DNA of 64,000 nucleotides from JAZQHR01 sp045540815. Its GTDB lineage: Bacteria > Bacillota > Clostridia > UMGS1810. The stretch spans positions 49,169 through 113,168 of the forward strand of contig JAZQHY010000040.1 in the NCBI GenBank assembly GCA_045540815.1, written 5' to 3'. The notes beneath the pieces are model-generated. The model did no database searches, was not told where the DNA came from, and saw only the letters and a program-made list of their open reading frames with translations. The position numbers and the translations under genes were made by a program. Below, in pieces: positions 26,330-34,320 of this stretch (its first letter is position 1; every line of letters starts with the position of its first letter).

Positions 26330-26358
26330 AACGGAGTAGTGTATAACACTACTCCGTT
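26330..26358. terminator. Terminator between converging genes
   Basis: Stem AACGGAGTAGTG / CACTACTCCGTT; the better T tract (CGTTTTTG) is on the minus strand, so it mainly serves the gene at 26378. Confidence 0.75.
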
Positions 26359-26377
26359 AATAATTATTTATGCATTT

Positions 26378-26851
26378 TTATTTTATCTGATATGAGCCTT
26401 TTATCATAAGTATGGCATTTTCTGTTACCTTAACACCACGTCCGTCTGACATTGGGACTATAAGAAGATGGTTTGAAGGACAAGATGTGCCGTTTTGTAA
26501 GTCTCCGCCAAGTGTAACGTCAGCAAGTCCGCCTTTTTCTGTGGCGATAATCTCTGCCTTACCCATACGAAGAATCATTTCGCAGCTTGCACCGCCTATA
26601 ACACTTTTTCCTGCTTCTACGTTTACTATCTCGTAGGTAAGCGCCTCGGCTCCTGATGATTTGTCAATCATCTGCTGAACCTTTGGAATAAGTGTATCTT
26701 CAATATATGACAGCGATACTATAGGGTCACCTTCTGAGCCAGGTGTATTTGCAAGCACAACACCTGTGCCTATAACAACCAATATCATCACTATCATAAG
26801 TATACGGTTTTGAAAAACCTTTCTTTCAAGTTTTCTTATCATTATCCTCAT
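26378..26851 (-). CDS. Membrane-anchored protein of unknown function
   Basis: 157 residues from the ATG at 26851 (a second ATG two codons upstream lies only two bases after AAGGAG). One membrane segment (about 15-35), then an outer domain. The C-terminal half 'EMILRMGKAEIIATEKGGLADVTLGGDLQNG...NHLLIVP...GRGV' is a conserved pattern I associate with clostridial surface proteins. Monocistronic, terminator downstream. Role unknown. Confidence 0.75.
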   Translation of the reverse strand: MRIMIRKLERKVFQNRILMIVMILVVIGTGVVLANTPGSEGDPIVSLSYIEDTLIPKVQQMIDKSSGAEALTYEIVNVEAGKSVIGGASCEMILRMGKAEIIATEKGGLADVTLGGDLQNGTSCPSNHLLIVPMSDGRGVKVTENAILMIKGSYQIK

Positions 26852-26921
26852 TTCCATTTCTCCTTAGTAATTATTATACGGTAACAAAGCTGAAGTATAA
26901 AAGTCTTCATTTTTTAAATAC

Positions 26922-27284
26922 TTATAAGTCAAACCCCATGTCAAGTATCCCAAAGCTAACCTTAAGTGCATCGTTTACCATCACCATCAGCTCGTCGTCC
27001 AGTTGACCGATTTTTTCTTTTAGTCTTCTTTTGTCAATAGTCCTTACCTGCTCTAAAAGTATCACTGAATCCTTTTGCAGGCCGTAGTCGCTCGCAGCTA
27101 TCTCAATGTGTGTCGGAAGCTTTGCCTTATTTATTTGCGAGGTAATAGCAGATACTATAACAGTAGGGCTATATCTGTTTCCAACATCATTTTGAACAAC
27201 TAAAACAGGCCTTATCCCGCCTTGTTCAGAACCTACAACAGGACTTAAATCAGCATAAAAAATGTCTCCGCGTTTTACTATCAC
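26922..27284 (-). CDS. ndoA: MazF-type endoribonuclease toxin (EndoA)
   Basis: 120 residues with the PemK/MazF signature 'RGDIFYADLSPVVGSEQGGIRP' and 'TVIVSAITSQINKAKLPTHIEI'. The conserved Arg of GGIRPVL and the Thr/Ser of the SAIT motif are present. It cuts mRNA at short sequences. The antitoxin gene ends two bases upstream. The alr-ndoAI-ndoA order is that of Bacillus. Confidence 0.96.
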   Translation of the reverse strand: MIVKRGDIFYADLSPVVGSEQGGIRPVLVVQNDVGNRYSPTVIVSAITSQINKAKLPTHIEIAASDYGLQKDSVILLEQVRTIDKRRLKEKIGQLDDELMVMVNDALKVSFGILDMGFDL

Positions 27285-27286
27285 AC

Positions 27287-27571
27287 TTATTCACACTCCG
27301 CTAGTTTTTCCTCGTAGCTCTGTTGTAAATCGCAGTCAGTTTTGAAGCAATGCTCTGCCCATTCTAAGTTTATTTCGGCCATTTCTTCATAGCCTTTTTT
27401 CATTAGGGCTTGCATCTTAGCTTTCTTTTTTTCGCCAATGTACAGCTTCATAGCCTCTCTGATGCACTCGCTTCTGTTTACATTTTGTAAGTCAGCAAGT
27501 TTGTCGACCTCGTGAAGCAGTCCTTCAGGCAAACTGATGAGTATCTTTCTTAGCTGTCCCAAGATAATCAT
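27287..27571 (-). CDS. ndoAI: Ribbon-helix-helix antitoxin (EndoAI/MazE-like)
   Basis: 94 residues: an RHH DNA-binding N-terminus ('RKILISLPEGLLHEVDKLADLQNVNRSECIREAM') and a longer charged C-terminal tail that would bind the toxin. ATG 27571 sits one base after GAGGGGG, so TTG at 27562, ten bases away, may be the real start. Longer than the Bacillus antitoxin tail but same layout. Confidence 0.9.
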   Translation of the reverse strand: MIILGQLRKILISLPEGLLHEVDKLADLQNVNRSECIREAMKLYIGEKKKAKMQALMKKGYEEMAEINLEWAEHCFKTDCDLQQSYEEKLAECE

Positions 27572-27637
27572 GCCCCCTCACTTACAAAGCGCGCGATATA
27601 CTCACACACCTTTGTACATATCTTGATACCTAATAAT

Positions 27638-27666
27638 ATTATACAATGTATTTTTATTTAAGTCAA
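27638..27666 (-). promoter_or_regulatory. Promoter for the ndoAI-ndoA pair
   Basis: Minus strand TTGACT (27666-27661), 17-base spacer, TATAAT (27643-27638). It lies between alr and ndoAI, giving the toxin-antitoxin pair its own transcription. Confidence 0.75.
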
Positions 27667-27681
27667 ATACAGTTTATACCA

Positions 27682-28842
27682 TTATACAAGATAATTTAGT
27701 ACGTTTGTGAATTTGCCGTTTTTTATGTAAACTCTAGGGACTCTTTTGCCTACTACGCAAAGCAATTCATAGTTTATGGTGCCTATGATTTGGGCAACAG
27801 ATTCTACGGTAATCATATTATTACCGCTTTTTCCAAATAATATAACCTCATCACCAATTTTAACATCGTCAATATCCGACACGTCTGCCATAGCCTGGTC
27901 CATACATATGTTTCCTACAAGTCTTGCCTTTTTACCATTTATGATAACTTCTGCCTTGTTTGAAAGCACTCTTGAGTATCCGTCAGCATAACCTATTGCA
28001 ATGGTTGCAATCTTCATTTTTTTATCTGTCACAAATGTTCCGCCATAGCTTATCGGGGTGTTTTTTGGTACATCTTTCACGTTTGTAACGACTGTTTTAA
28101 ATGTCATAGCCGTTTCAAGCGGAAGCTTTTCTTTGTGCACGTCGTTTGACGGATAGTGTCCATAGCATATAATACCGCACCTTACCATATCTAAATGATA
28201 CTGTGGGAATTCTATTATTCCCCCTGAGTTGCACACGTGCTTTATAGGTATGTGAAGGCCCTTTTCCTCGAGAACATTACATACATCCATAAATTTTTCA
28301 AACTGCATATGCGTGTATGTGGTATCCCCTTCGTCTGCACGTGCAAAGTGGGTGAAAATGCCGTCGACTTCGATATTTGGCATTTTTGAGATGCTTAGTA
28401 TACTGTTTATCGTTTCGCCATTGTCATCACCGCATACAAAGCCTATTCTGGTCATGCCTGTGTCAAGCTTTATATGTATTTTCGCATTTTTGCCCATAAG
28501 AGACGCGCGGTCGGAAATCCTCTTTGCTGTTTCTATGTCAAACACAGTTGAAATGATGTCAAGCTTTATTATATTCTCTATATCACTGTCGATTATCGGG
28601 CCTATTATCATAATAGGTACATCTATGCTGTGAATTCTAAGCTGTTTTGCTTCCTCAAATGTCGCCACGCCAAGATAGTCTGCACCGCTTTCAATAAGTG
28701 TTTTTGATACGTCCAAAAAACCGTGTCCATATGCGTCGGCTTTTACCACCGCAAGAAGCTTTGTGCTTGGGTTTGTGATTTTTCGTATGTTTTTTAAGTT
28801 TTTCGAGATTGCATCAAGGTTAACCTCTGCCCACGCTCTCAT
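27682..28842 (-). CDS. alr: Alanine racemase
   Basis: 386 residues from ATG 28842, which has GGAGG just upstream; a longer reading would start in the preceding gene. PLP lysine in 'VVKADAYGHG' (Lys34), carbamylated-lysine motif 'HIKLDTGMTRIG' and the catalytic tyrosine in 'IGYADGYSR' are intact. It supplies D-alanine for peptidoglycan, and in spores can limit alanine-triggered germination. A second racemase-like gene is at 41103. Confidence 0.96.
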   Translation of the reverse strand: MRAWAEVNLDAISKNLKNIRKITNPSTKLLAVVKADAYGHGFLDVSKTLIESGADYLGVATFEEAKQLRIHSIDVPIMIIGPIIDSDIENIIKLDIISTVFDIETAKRISDRASLMGKNAKIHIKLDTGMTRIGFVCGDDNGETINSILSISKMPNIEVDGIFTHFARADEGDTTYTHMQFEKFMDVCNVLEEKGLHIPIKHVCNSGGIIEFPQYHLDMVRCGIICYGHYPSNDVHKEKLPLETAMTFKTVVTNVKDVPKNTPISYGGTFVTDKKMKIATIAIGYADGYSRVLSNKAEVIINGKKARLVGNICMDQAMADVSDIDDVKIGDEVILFGKSGNNMITVESVAQIIGTINYELLCVVGKRVPRVYIKNGKFTNVLNYLV

Positions 28843-28861
28843 ACTTTTTTCCTCCGTATAA

Positions 28862-29458
28862 TTAATTAAAGGCATTATCTATTTTCTTGTCGTTAAATAA
28901 AAATCCTAAAAATTCTACATCTATTACTACATCACCTTTTGCGTTAAACGTCTTAAGAGATACAGGTAAAGATGTATCGTTGTCAATGCATAATTTTTGT
29001 GTGCAGGCATATTCGTTTCCTTCGGGAAGGCCACATTCTAAAATAGTATGTTCACCCTTGGGAAATGCAGAAACCTGCGCACTTGAGGATTCACCTACAA
29101 AATAGTTTTTGAAAAATGTGTTTATAATAAAGTTTGGGTAATCTCCGCCTTCTCCGTCTAGGTGTATGGTGTGGCCTATCAGCTTGTTGTTAAGACTTGC
29201 TGTATCGCCGTTTATAACTATTTCTACATTGTTTGGCAAAAAAATCATTTTCAACTTGTCAGGAGATTTGTAATACACTTCAAAATCATAAGTGTTTTCG
29301 GTTTTGTTGCCGTAAACTTTAGCAGAGCATTTTGTATAGTAACTGCCAAGGTTCATATAAGTGTTGTTTATTCTTTGGTATATGTCGCCTTGCGGTGTGT
29401 TGCAACCGACAAGCGTTATCATAAGTGTAAGTATCAAAATAATCTTACACCATTTCAC
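28862..29458 (-). CDS. GerS/YdcC-like lipoprotein (LolA-like fold)
   Basis: 198 residues with a lipoprotein signal ending LVGC (Cys19). The domain 'YYTKCSAKVYGNKTENTYDFEVYYKSPDKLKMIF...' has the outer-membrane-lipoprotein-sorting (LolA-like) pattern. In Bacillus the same position, between acpS and alr, holds ydcC; in Clostridioides difficile the germination lipoprotein gerS sits upstream of alr2 and is needed for cortex modification with CwlD. Fold and position both match; I infer a GerS-like role. Confidence in the family is higher than in the function. Confidence 0.75.
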   Translation of the reverse strand: MKWCKIILILTLMITLVGCNTPQGDIYQRINNTYMNLGSYYTKCSAKVYGNKTENTYDFEVYYKSPDKLKMIFLPNNVEIVINGDTASLNNKLIGHTIHLDGEGGDYPNFIINTFFKNYFVGESSSAQVSAFPKGEHTILECGLPEGNEYACTQKLCIDNDTSLPVSLKTFNAKGDVVIDVEFLGFLFNDKKIDNAFN

Positions 29459-29474
29459 AAAGATAACCTCCGAT

Positions 29475-30800
29475 TTATATGTTTTGTTTTAAATATTTTA
29501 GCGTATACGGAATATTTTCAATTATATCAGAAACAAGCATTCCGTCTTCACCTTTGTCGAAACACGCCATATCTCCTGAAAGAGAGTGAATATATACACC
29601 TGTAAGCACTCCCTGAAGGATTGCGTCAAAAGTATCGTTGTTTTCTTTTTTTGAAGATACTGTATTTTGTCCGACAAATGATGTAATGCAGCCCGCAAGC
29701 ACGTCTCCCGAGCCGCCTTTTGCCATACCAGGATTTCCAAGTATGTTTTCATATATCTTGCCATCAGATGTGGCAACGATAGTTTTATCTGATTTTAACA
29801 CCAAAAATACGCCGTACTCTTCGGCAAAGCTTTTAGCTGCATCTTTTCGGTTATTTATTATATATTCTGCATCAAGTCCGGATATCCTCGAAAATTCCAC
29901 TAGGTGCGGAGTAAGTATTATCGGCATTTTTGCTTTTTTTAGTATATCAGCATTCCCCGAAAGTACGTTTATGCCATCTGCATCTAAAATAATCGGTGAT
30001 TTTATTTCGCTTTCAATAAGCGCCTTTACTATCTGGAAAGTATTTTCGCAGTTTGTAAGACCGCATCCCACAAGTACCGCATCCGAATTTTTCGCCTGCA
30101 AAATAATATCAGGTATATATTTGGTATCTATTATTCCGTCGGTATCGTCAAGCGGTAGCGTCATAACCTCACTTGCGCCCATACGATATGCTCCGTTTAA
30201 GCTTTTTCCGCATGCAAGAGTTACAAGACCTGAACCGCATTTAAGAACTGAAGTTGTCGACATAATCCCTGCACCCATATAGGCAGGTGAACCGCATACT
30301 GCAAGTACCTTACCGTAATCGCCCTTGTGCGAATTTGTTGCTCGTTTTCTGAGAAAGCCTTGGATAAGCTTAGATGTAATGGCATTTTCGACGTGTTCTT
30401 CTTTTTCAATAGCAGTTTTGTAAGCATTAAGCTTAGTATCAGTATCAAATATCACCATTGCTACTGCATACTCTTTTTCGTGGGAAATGGATATGTCGAT
30501 TTCCAAAACGCCCTTAGCGTAAAGTATATTTTTTATATTTTCAGAAAATTCAAAGTACGGCTTCCCAAGCGAGTCGCGAAGCACTGATATTTCATTTAAT
30601 TTAAAATTTCTTATGCCTGTGCCCAGAGCCTTTGAAAAAGCCTCTTTTGCAGCAAAATTTCCTGCAACAGTATTTGCAGGATTTTGTTTTGAGGAAAAAA
30701 GAACTTGCTCCTCAATCGAAAAATATTTATTTATAAAGTCAGTTTCAGATATTAACCTCGATATACGCGAGATTTCTACAATATCAATACCCGTTTTCAT
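29475..30800 (-). CDS. Fusion: holo-ACP synthase (AcpS) + NAD(P)HX dehydratase (NnrD)
   Basis: 441 residues in one frame. Residues 1-120 are AcpS ('TGIDIVEISRI' with Asp6/Asp8, 'FAAKEAFSKALGTG'), which loads phosphopantetheine on acyl-carrier protein. After a charged linker (about 121-150), the rest is the ADP-dependent NAD(P)HX dehydratase domain: 'KGDYGKVLAVCGSPAYMGAG', 'ILTPHLVEFSRI' and GMAKGGSGDVLAG. The usual NnrE epimerase domain is absent. In related genomes acpS and nnr genes are neighbours, so a gene fusion is likely. Confidence 0.9.
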   Translation of the reverse strand: MKTGIDIVEISRISRLISETDFINKYFSIEEQVLFSSKQNPANTVAGNFAAKEAFSKALGTGIRNFKLNEISVLRDSLGKPYFEFSENIKNILYAKGVLEIDISISHEKEYAVAMVIFDTDTKLNAYKTAIEKEEHVENAITSKLIQGFLRKRATNSHKGDYGKVLAVCGSPAYMGAGIMSTTSVLKCGSGLVTLACGKSLNGAYRMGASEVMTLPLDDTDGIIDTKYIPDIILQAKNSDAVLVGCGLTNCENTFQIVKALIESEIKSPIILDADGINVLSGNADILKKAKMPIILTPHLVEFSRISGLDAEYIINNRKDAAKSFAEEYGVFLVLKSDKTIVATSDGKIYENILGNPGMAKGGSGDVLAGCITSFVGQNTVSSKKENNDTFDAILQGVLTGVYIHSLSGDMACFDKGEDGMLVSDIIENIPYTLKYLKQNI

Positions 30801-30809
30801 AAGTGGTTT

Positions 30810-31322
30810 CTACTCCTCAAACACTTTGCCAGGGGCATACATTTTCATAGCATCAAGCATTTTTTCGGTAGGCGACAAAAATACTCTGTATGTCTGTCCG
30901 TCTTTTTCAAAGTTTACAAAGTATGAATTTTCATTAAGCCCACTGTCAGCGTACAAAACATTTGTGGTTGATTTTGAAAGTTCGCTTTGGTGCATAGTTG
31001 TAGTGACAGGTGCTATTAAATCAATCTTTTTTAAATCTATAGTTATTAGTCTTTTACGTGTTTTCTTCGCAACAATTTTATCTATATCAAGCTCGTTGTT
31101 TGTAATAATATACTCAAATTCTACATTCATTCTTGATATAAGCCAGTAAGCAAGAAAAAGTATGCCTGCTATAATGAAAAAAGCAAAAGGTGCAATAGGC
31201 GTAACCATAAGCATAATGCTAAGATAAATAAGCGATGGTACTGAGAGGATAATAGCAAGTGTTATTATATTTTCCTTTATACCTCTTTTTCTTTTTATAA
31301 TGTATTCCATAAATAAGTCCAT
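30810..31322 (-). CDS. Small membrane protein of unknown function
   Basis: 170 residues. Two hydrophobic helices (about 20-40 and 45-65) followed by a cytoplasmic domain with 'EYIITNNELDIDKIVAKKTRKRLITIDL', a pattern recurring in clostridial proteins of this size (from memory close to DUF6106). GGAGG precedes the ATG. It leads a probable operon with the AcpS-NnrD fusion, lipoprotein and alr. Confidence 0.75.
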   Translation of the reverse strand: MDLFMEYIIKRKRGIKENIITLAIILSVPSLIYLSIMLMVTPIAPFAFFIIAGILFLAYWLISRMNVEFEYIITNNELDIDKIVAKKTRKRLITIDLKKIDLIAPVTTTMHQSELSKSTTNVLYADSGLNENSYFVNFEKDGQTYRVFLSPTEKMLDAMKMYAPGKVFEE

Positions 31323-31352
31323 ATTTTTACCTCCGTAAAGATATATATGAAT

Positions 31353-31381
31353 ATTTTAGCACATTGCAAAACTATTTTCAA
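31353..31381 (-). promoter_or_regulatory. Promoter of the 31322-to-alr operon
   Basis: Minus strand TTGAAA (31381-31376), 17-base spacer, TGc-TAAAAT (31358-31353), 30 bases before the start codon. Confidence 0.7.
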
Positions 31382-31383
31382 TG

Positions 31384-32271
31384 CTAAATTTCATTGTCAC
31401 ATCCTAAAAAATACTGTCCGTCAGGGGCAAGCTCTATATATGCGGTATAATAATCATAGCTTTCGCTATAAGGTATTTTCTTTGTATAGCCGTTTAAATG
31501 ACTAAGGGGATTTGCCAAAGACGGAAGGGAGATGGCTATATAAAAGCATTCATCGCCTTCGCTTGCATCTTTTACACCCATAAGATAGTGTTTGTGCGTG
31601 TCAAATGCATTTATTGCCAGTGTGTCAAAAAGTACATACTTTATTGAGCTTAGATTGCCCGGCACTGTAAAGGTGTCTATCTTGTACCAGCTAAATGTGT
31701 TTTCGTTCCACAAAAACGGTTTAAAGCTTTTAAGCTCGGATAATATTTTGTTAAAATATTTTTTGTTTATACCAAGGCTGGTATCTGACGGAGGGTGAAG
31801 CTCTTTGTAATCCTCAAGCACCTTCTCGGCATTGTCAATTGATTCGGATTGAGCATCAGGTGTGATATCCTCGTGGAATTCTTCAAATATGCATTCTATA
31901 TCAAACATTCCTGTGTCACTTTCGGATACCTTTATGTCAATAACTGGTTTATCATTTAATACGCAGTAGCCTTCATATGTGATAAAGGAGGTTTTGGTAT
32001 CCTTTAGATATATTACTATGACAGAATTTTCTGTGTCAAAAGATGCATTGCACAAAAGCAGGCACACATTATTTTCCGTCATAACAGTGCCCAGGTTTAT
32101 GGGTGAAAAGCTATTATGTATACTGCACGCACAGGCTTTGTATACCAAGTCGGTGTCGGGGTTTTCGTAAATATCAAAAGCTATTTCAGCTTTTCCGTCA
32201 TCTGTGAGGCAACACGTTCCGTGCTTTATATTTGTAGTAAGACTCGCTGGAATAATACTGTATTTTTGCAT
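31384..32271 (-). CDS. Unknown protein, 295 residues
   Basis: Soluble, no signal peptide. The first 130 residues are beta-rich ('GYCVLNDKPVIDIKVSESD'); a linker with many Glu/Asp follows; the last 110 residues contain 'WYKIDTF...', 'HKHYLMGV', 'FYIAISLPSLANPLSHL' and a C-terminal 'YIELAPDGQYFLGCDNEI'. That C-terminal arrangement resembles the clostridial DUF6128-like domain. Function unknown. Its ribosome site lies inside the hairpin at 32279-32317. Confidence 0.7.
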   Translation of the reverse strand: MQKYSIIPASLTTNIKHGTCCLTDDGKAEIAFDIYENPDTDLVYKACACSIHNSFSPINLGTVMTENNVCLLLCNASFDTENSVIVIYLKDTKTSFITYEGYCVLNDKPVIDIKVSESDTGMFDIECIFEEFHEDITPDAQSESIDNAEKVLEDYKELHPPSDTSLGINKKYFNKILSELKSFKPFLWNENTFSWYKIDTFTVPGNLSSIKYVLFDTLAINAFDTHKHYLMGVKDASEGDECFYIAISLPSLANPLSHLNGYTKKIPYSESYDYYTAYIELAPDGQYFLGCDNEI

Positions 32272-32278
32272 AAAAAGT

Positions 32279-32317
32279 CCCCCTTCTCATAGCACTATTA
32301 TATGCTTGAAAAGGGGG
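32279..32317 (-). terminator. Hairpin after the GH3 gene that includes the next ribosome site
   Basis: Ten-bp arms (CCCCCTTTTC with GAGAAGGGGG on the minus strand, one mismatch) and an ACTTTTT tract. The right arm's AAGGGGG is the ribosome site of the 31384 gene and the loop holds a TATAAT. It can be a terminator, a translational control hairpin, or both. Confidence 0.6.
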
Positions 32318-32325
32318 AATTAGTC

Positions 32326-34167
32326 TTACTCAGCAGTATCGTCTTCTCTAAGTTCCGGTGTGAGAGTAGGGTCTTTTCCTTCAAGTTCACGTATCTTTTC
32401 GAGGATTTCCTCGTTAAGTTCGTCGGTTTCAGTTCTTTCATCTACTACCTTGTCGTTTAGTCCGTCAATGGTTACCGGAAGCTTTCCAGTAGCTTGCACT
32501 GCACCTGAAAGAACCTTTGTAAGACCTCTTACAGACGAAGGCGAGTATTCATAAGCACACACATAAGTGCCTATTTCGTCAAAATAGTAGTAGTCAAACG
32601 GAGTGTTTAAAGACACTATAATGGTATTTGGGTTTGACAAGGCTATACTTTTTGCAAGGCTTGCCTGACTAGGATATTTTATTGCGTTATCAAGCGCTAC
32701 GACTACCTTGTCATAATTTTTCGCAAGGTATGCACATCTAGCAATGATGTTTCTTGACGGGTCGTTGCTTATGGTGATGTATTCACCGTCTACCGCCTTT
32801 GCCATAAAGTATGCAAATGAGTTATTTATATCCCCGTCTGTATCTGTTATCTCAAAATCGGTAGATGATGATATAACAAGAATTTTGTCATTTTCTAAGT
32901 CGAGCGGTAAAAGTTTTTCTTCGTCCTTTGCTATAGTGATGCTTCGCTCGGCAATGCCGTCGGCAAATTCTGTGTGCTCAGCATAACTGTCCTGAATAAC
33001 CGTATTTGTACTATATCCGTTTAAAACGCCGTATTTCTCTTTCATTTCAAGAACCTTCATAACGGCTGATTTAAGTGTTTTTTCAGAAATGATGCCATCG
33101 TTTACTGCTTTAACAAGTGACTCAAATACATATTTTTGAGTTTTAACTGCATTTTCTTCCTCGTCGCCGACTATCATCATATGGGCGCCGCCGTTTATCG
33201 AAAGCACCGCTGCCTGACCGATGTCATAATTGTCTGTAATGGCAGGGCTGTTAAGGTTGTCGGCAACAACCAGACCGTTGAATTCAATGATGCTTACAAG
33301 TATCTCGGACATCATTTTTCTCGATAAACTTGCAGGAAGCTCGGTAGTATCTATATCAGGATATGATACGTGTGAAACGAGTACCGCATCAATACCATTT
33401 TCCGCCGCATCCTGAAATGCCATAAGCTCTGTGGGAATCATATCATAGAAGCTTCGGTAGATTTTTAGCTTTTTGCTGTAGTGGTCGGCATCCACTTCGC
33501 CAAGACCCGGATAGTTTTTGGCACACGAGATAACATTGTTTGTTAGCGCACCTTTTGAGTATCCTACAGAATAACGGTTAACTTTGTTAAGAGTGTCACC
33601 GTATGCACTGTTTCCAATGTGAGGGTTTAAAGGATTTGAAAGCACGTCAAGGTCGGGGCTTATGTTAAAATTAAATCCCATTTTCTGGAGCTCATCCGTT
33701 AAATACTCACCAAACATATATGTAGCACTCAAATCGTCTGCTGCCGCAAATGACATAGGGCTTGGGAAGTTAGTCACTCCGTTTTTGATTGTGACCTTGT
33801 CTCCGCCCTCCTGCGAGATGCATATAAACGCAGGCACTCCGCCTGTGGAATTTCTGATAGATTCCTGAAGCTCCGAGTTGAGAGTTGCAACTTTATTTAC
33901 AGTGTCGATGTTTTTTTCGTATATGATAATGTTCCCTACAGGAATTTCGGATAGAAATTCTTTTGTTTCGTCGGTTAGAGTAACATCATCAATACTGCAT
34001 ATAAGAAGCTGACCGATTTTCTGCTCAAGGGTCATAGCATTGTATACACCCTCTGCAGTGTAATTGGTCATTACTTTTGGAGTTTCGTATGTAGTTTGTT
34101 TTGGTGTGCACGATGTAAATAACACCACAAGTGCAATAAGTGCGGTTAAAAAGGCTGACCTTTTCAT
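32326..34167 (-). CDS. GH3 (NagZ-like) lipoprotein with altered catalytic motifs
   Basis: 613 residues from ATG 34167 (GAGGGAT upstream). Lipobox FTSC (Cys20). The GH3 N-terminal barrel is clear: 'MTLEQKIGQLL', 'ISQEGGDKV', 'VVADNLN' (nucleophile Asp kept). Yet canonical DQEGG is SQEGG, KHFPG is KNYPG, and the DSH acid-base dyad reads DHY. A GH3 C-terminal domain follows (about 400-590). NagZ-type enzymes release GlcNAc from muropeptides. The family is sure; activity on the usual substrate is doubtful. Confidence 0.85.
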   Translation of the reverse strand: MKRSAFLTALIALVVLFTSCTPKQTTYETPKVMTNYTAEGVYNAMTLEQKIGQLLICSIDDVTLTDETKEFLSEIPVGNIIIYEKNIDTVNKVATLNSELQESIRNSTGGVPAFICISQEGGDKVTIKNGVTNFPSPMSFAAADDLSATYMFGEYLTDELQKMGFNFNISPDLDVLSNPLNPHIGNSAYGDTLNKVNRYSVGYSKGALTNNVISCAKNYPGLGEVDADHYSKKLKIYRSFYDMIPTELMAFQDAAENGIDAVLVSHVSYPDIDTTELPASLSRKMMSEILVSIIEFNGLVVADNLNSPAITDNYDIGQAAVLSINGGAHMMIVGDEEENAVKTQKYVFESLVKAVNDGIISEKTLKSAVMKVLEMKEKYGVLNGYSTNTVIQDSYAEHTEFADGIAERSITIAKDEEKLLPLDLENDKILVISSSTDFEITDTDGDINNSFAYFMAKAVDGEYITISNDPSRNIIARCAYLAKNYDKVVVALDNAIKYPSQASLAKSIALSNPNTIIVSLNTPFDYYYFDEIGTYVCAYEYSPSSVRGLTKVLSGAVQATGKLPVTIDGLNDKVVDERTETDELNEEILEKIRELEGKDPTLTPELREDDTAE

Positions 34168-34201
34168 AATATCCCTCTTTTTACACATATTTTATCAATT
34201 T

Positions 34202-34230
34202 ATTTTATCACACTAATTTTAAAAAATCAA
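34202..34230 (-). promoter_or_regulatory. Promoter of the GH3 gene with adjacent palindrome
   Basis: Minus strand TTGATT (34230-34225), 17-base spacer, TGa-TAAAAT (34207-34202). Just upstream of the -35, at 34235-34251, lies the palindrome AAAATGTC-G-GACATTTT, a possible operator. Confidence 0.6.
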
Positions 34231-34253
34231 CCGGAAAATGTCGGACATTTTAT

Positions 34254-34286
34254 GAAAAAAGTGACTGCCGAATAATCGCCAGTCAC
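34254..34286 (-). terminator. Terminator of the GntR-ABC operon
   Basis: Minus strand stem GTGACTGGCG / CGGCAGTCAC (one mismatch) followed by TTTTTTC. Confidence 0.75.
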
Positions 34287-34320
34287 CTTTGGGATAAATA
34301 TTTCTCTTTGTTACAAAGAG

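Noticed and set aside
29638..30282. 214-codon frame antisense to the AcpS-NnrD fusion
   Set aside because: Shadow of a conserved enzyme domain.
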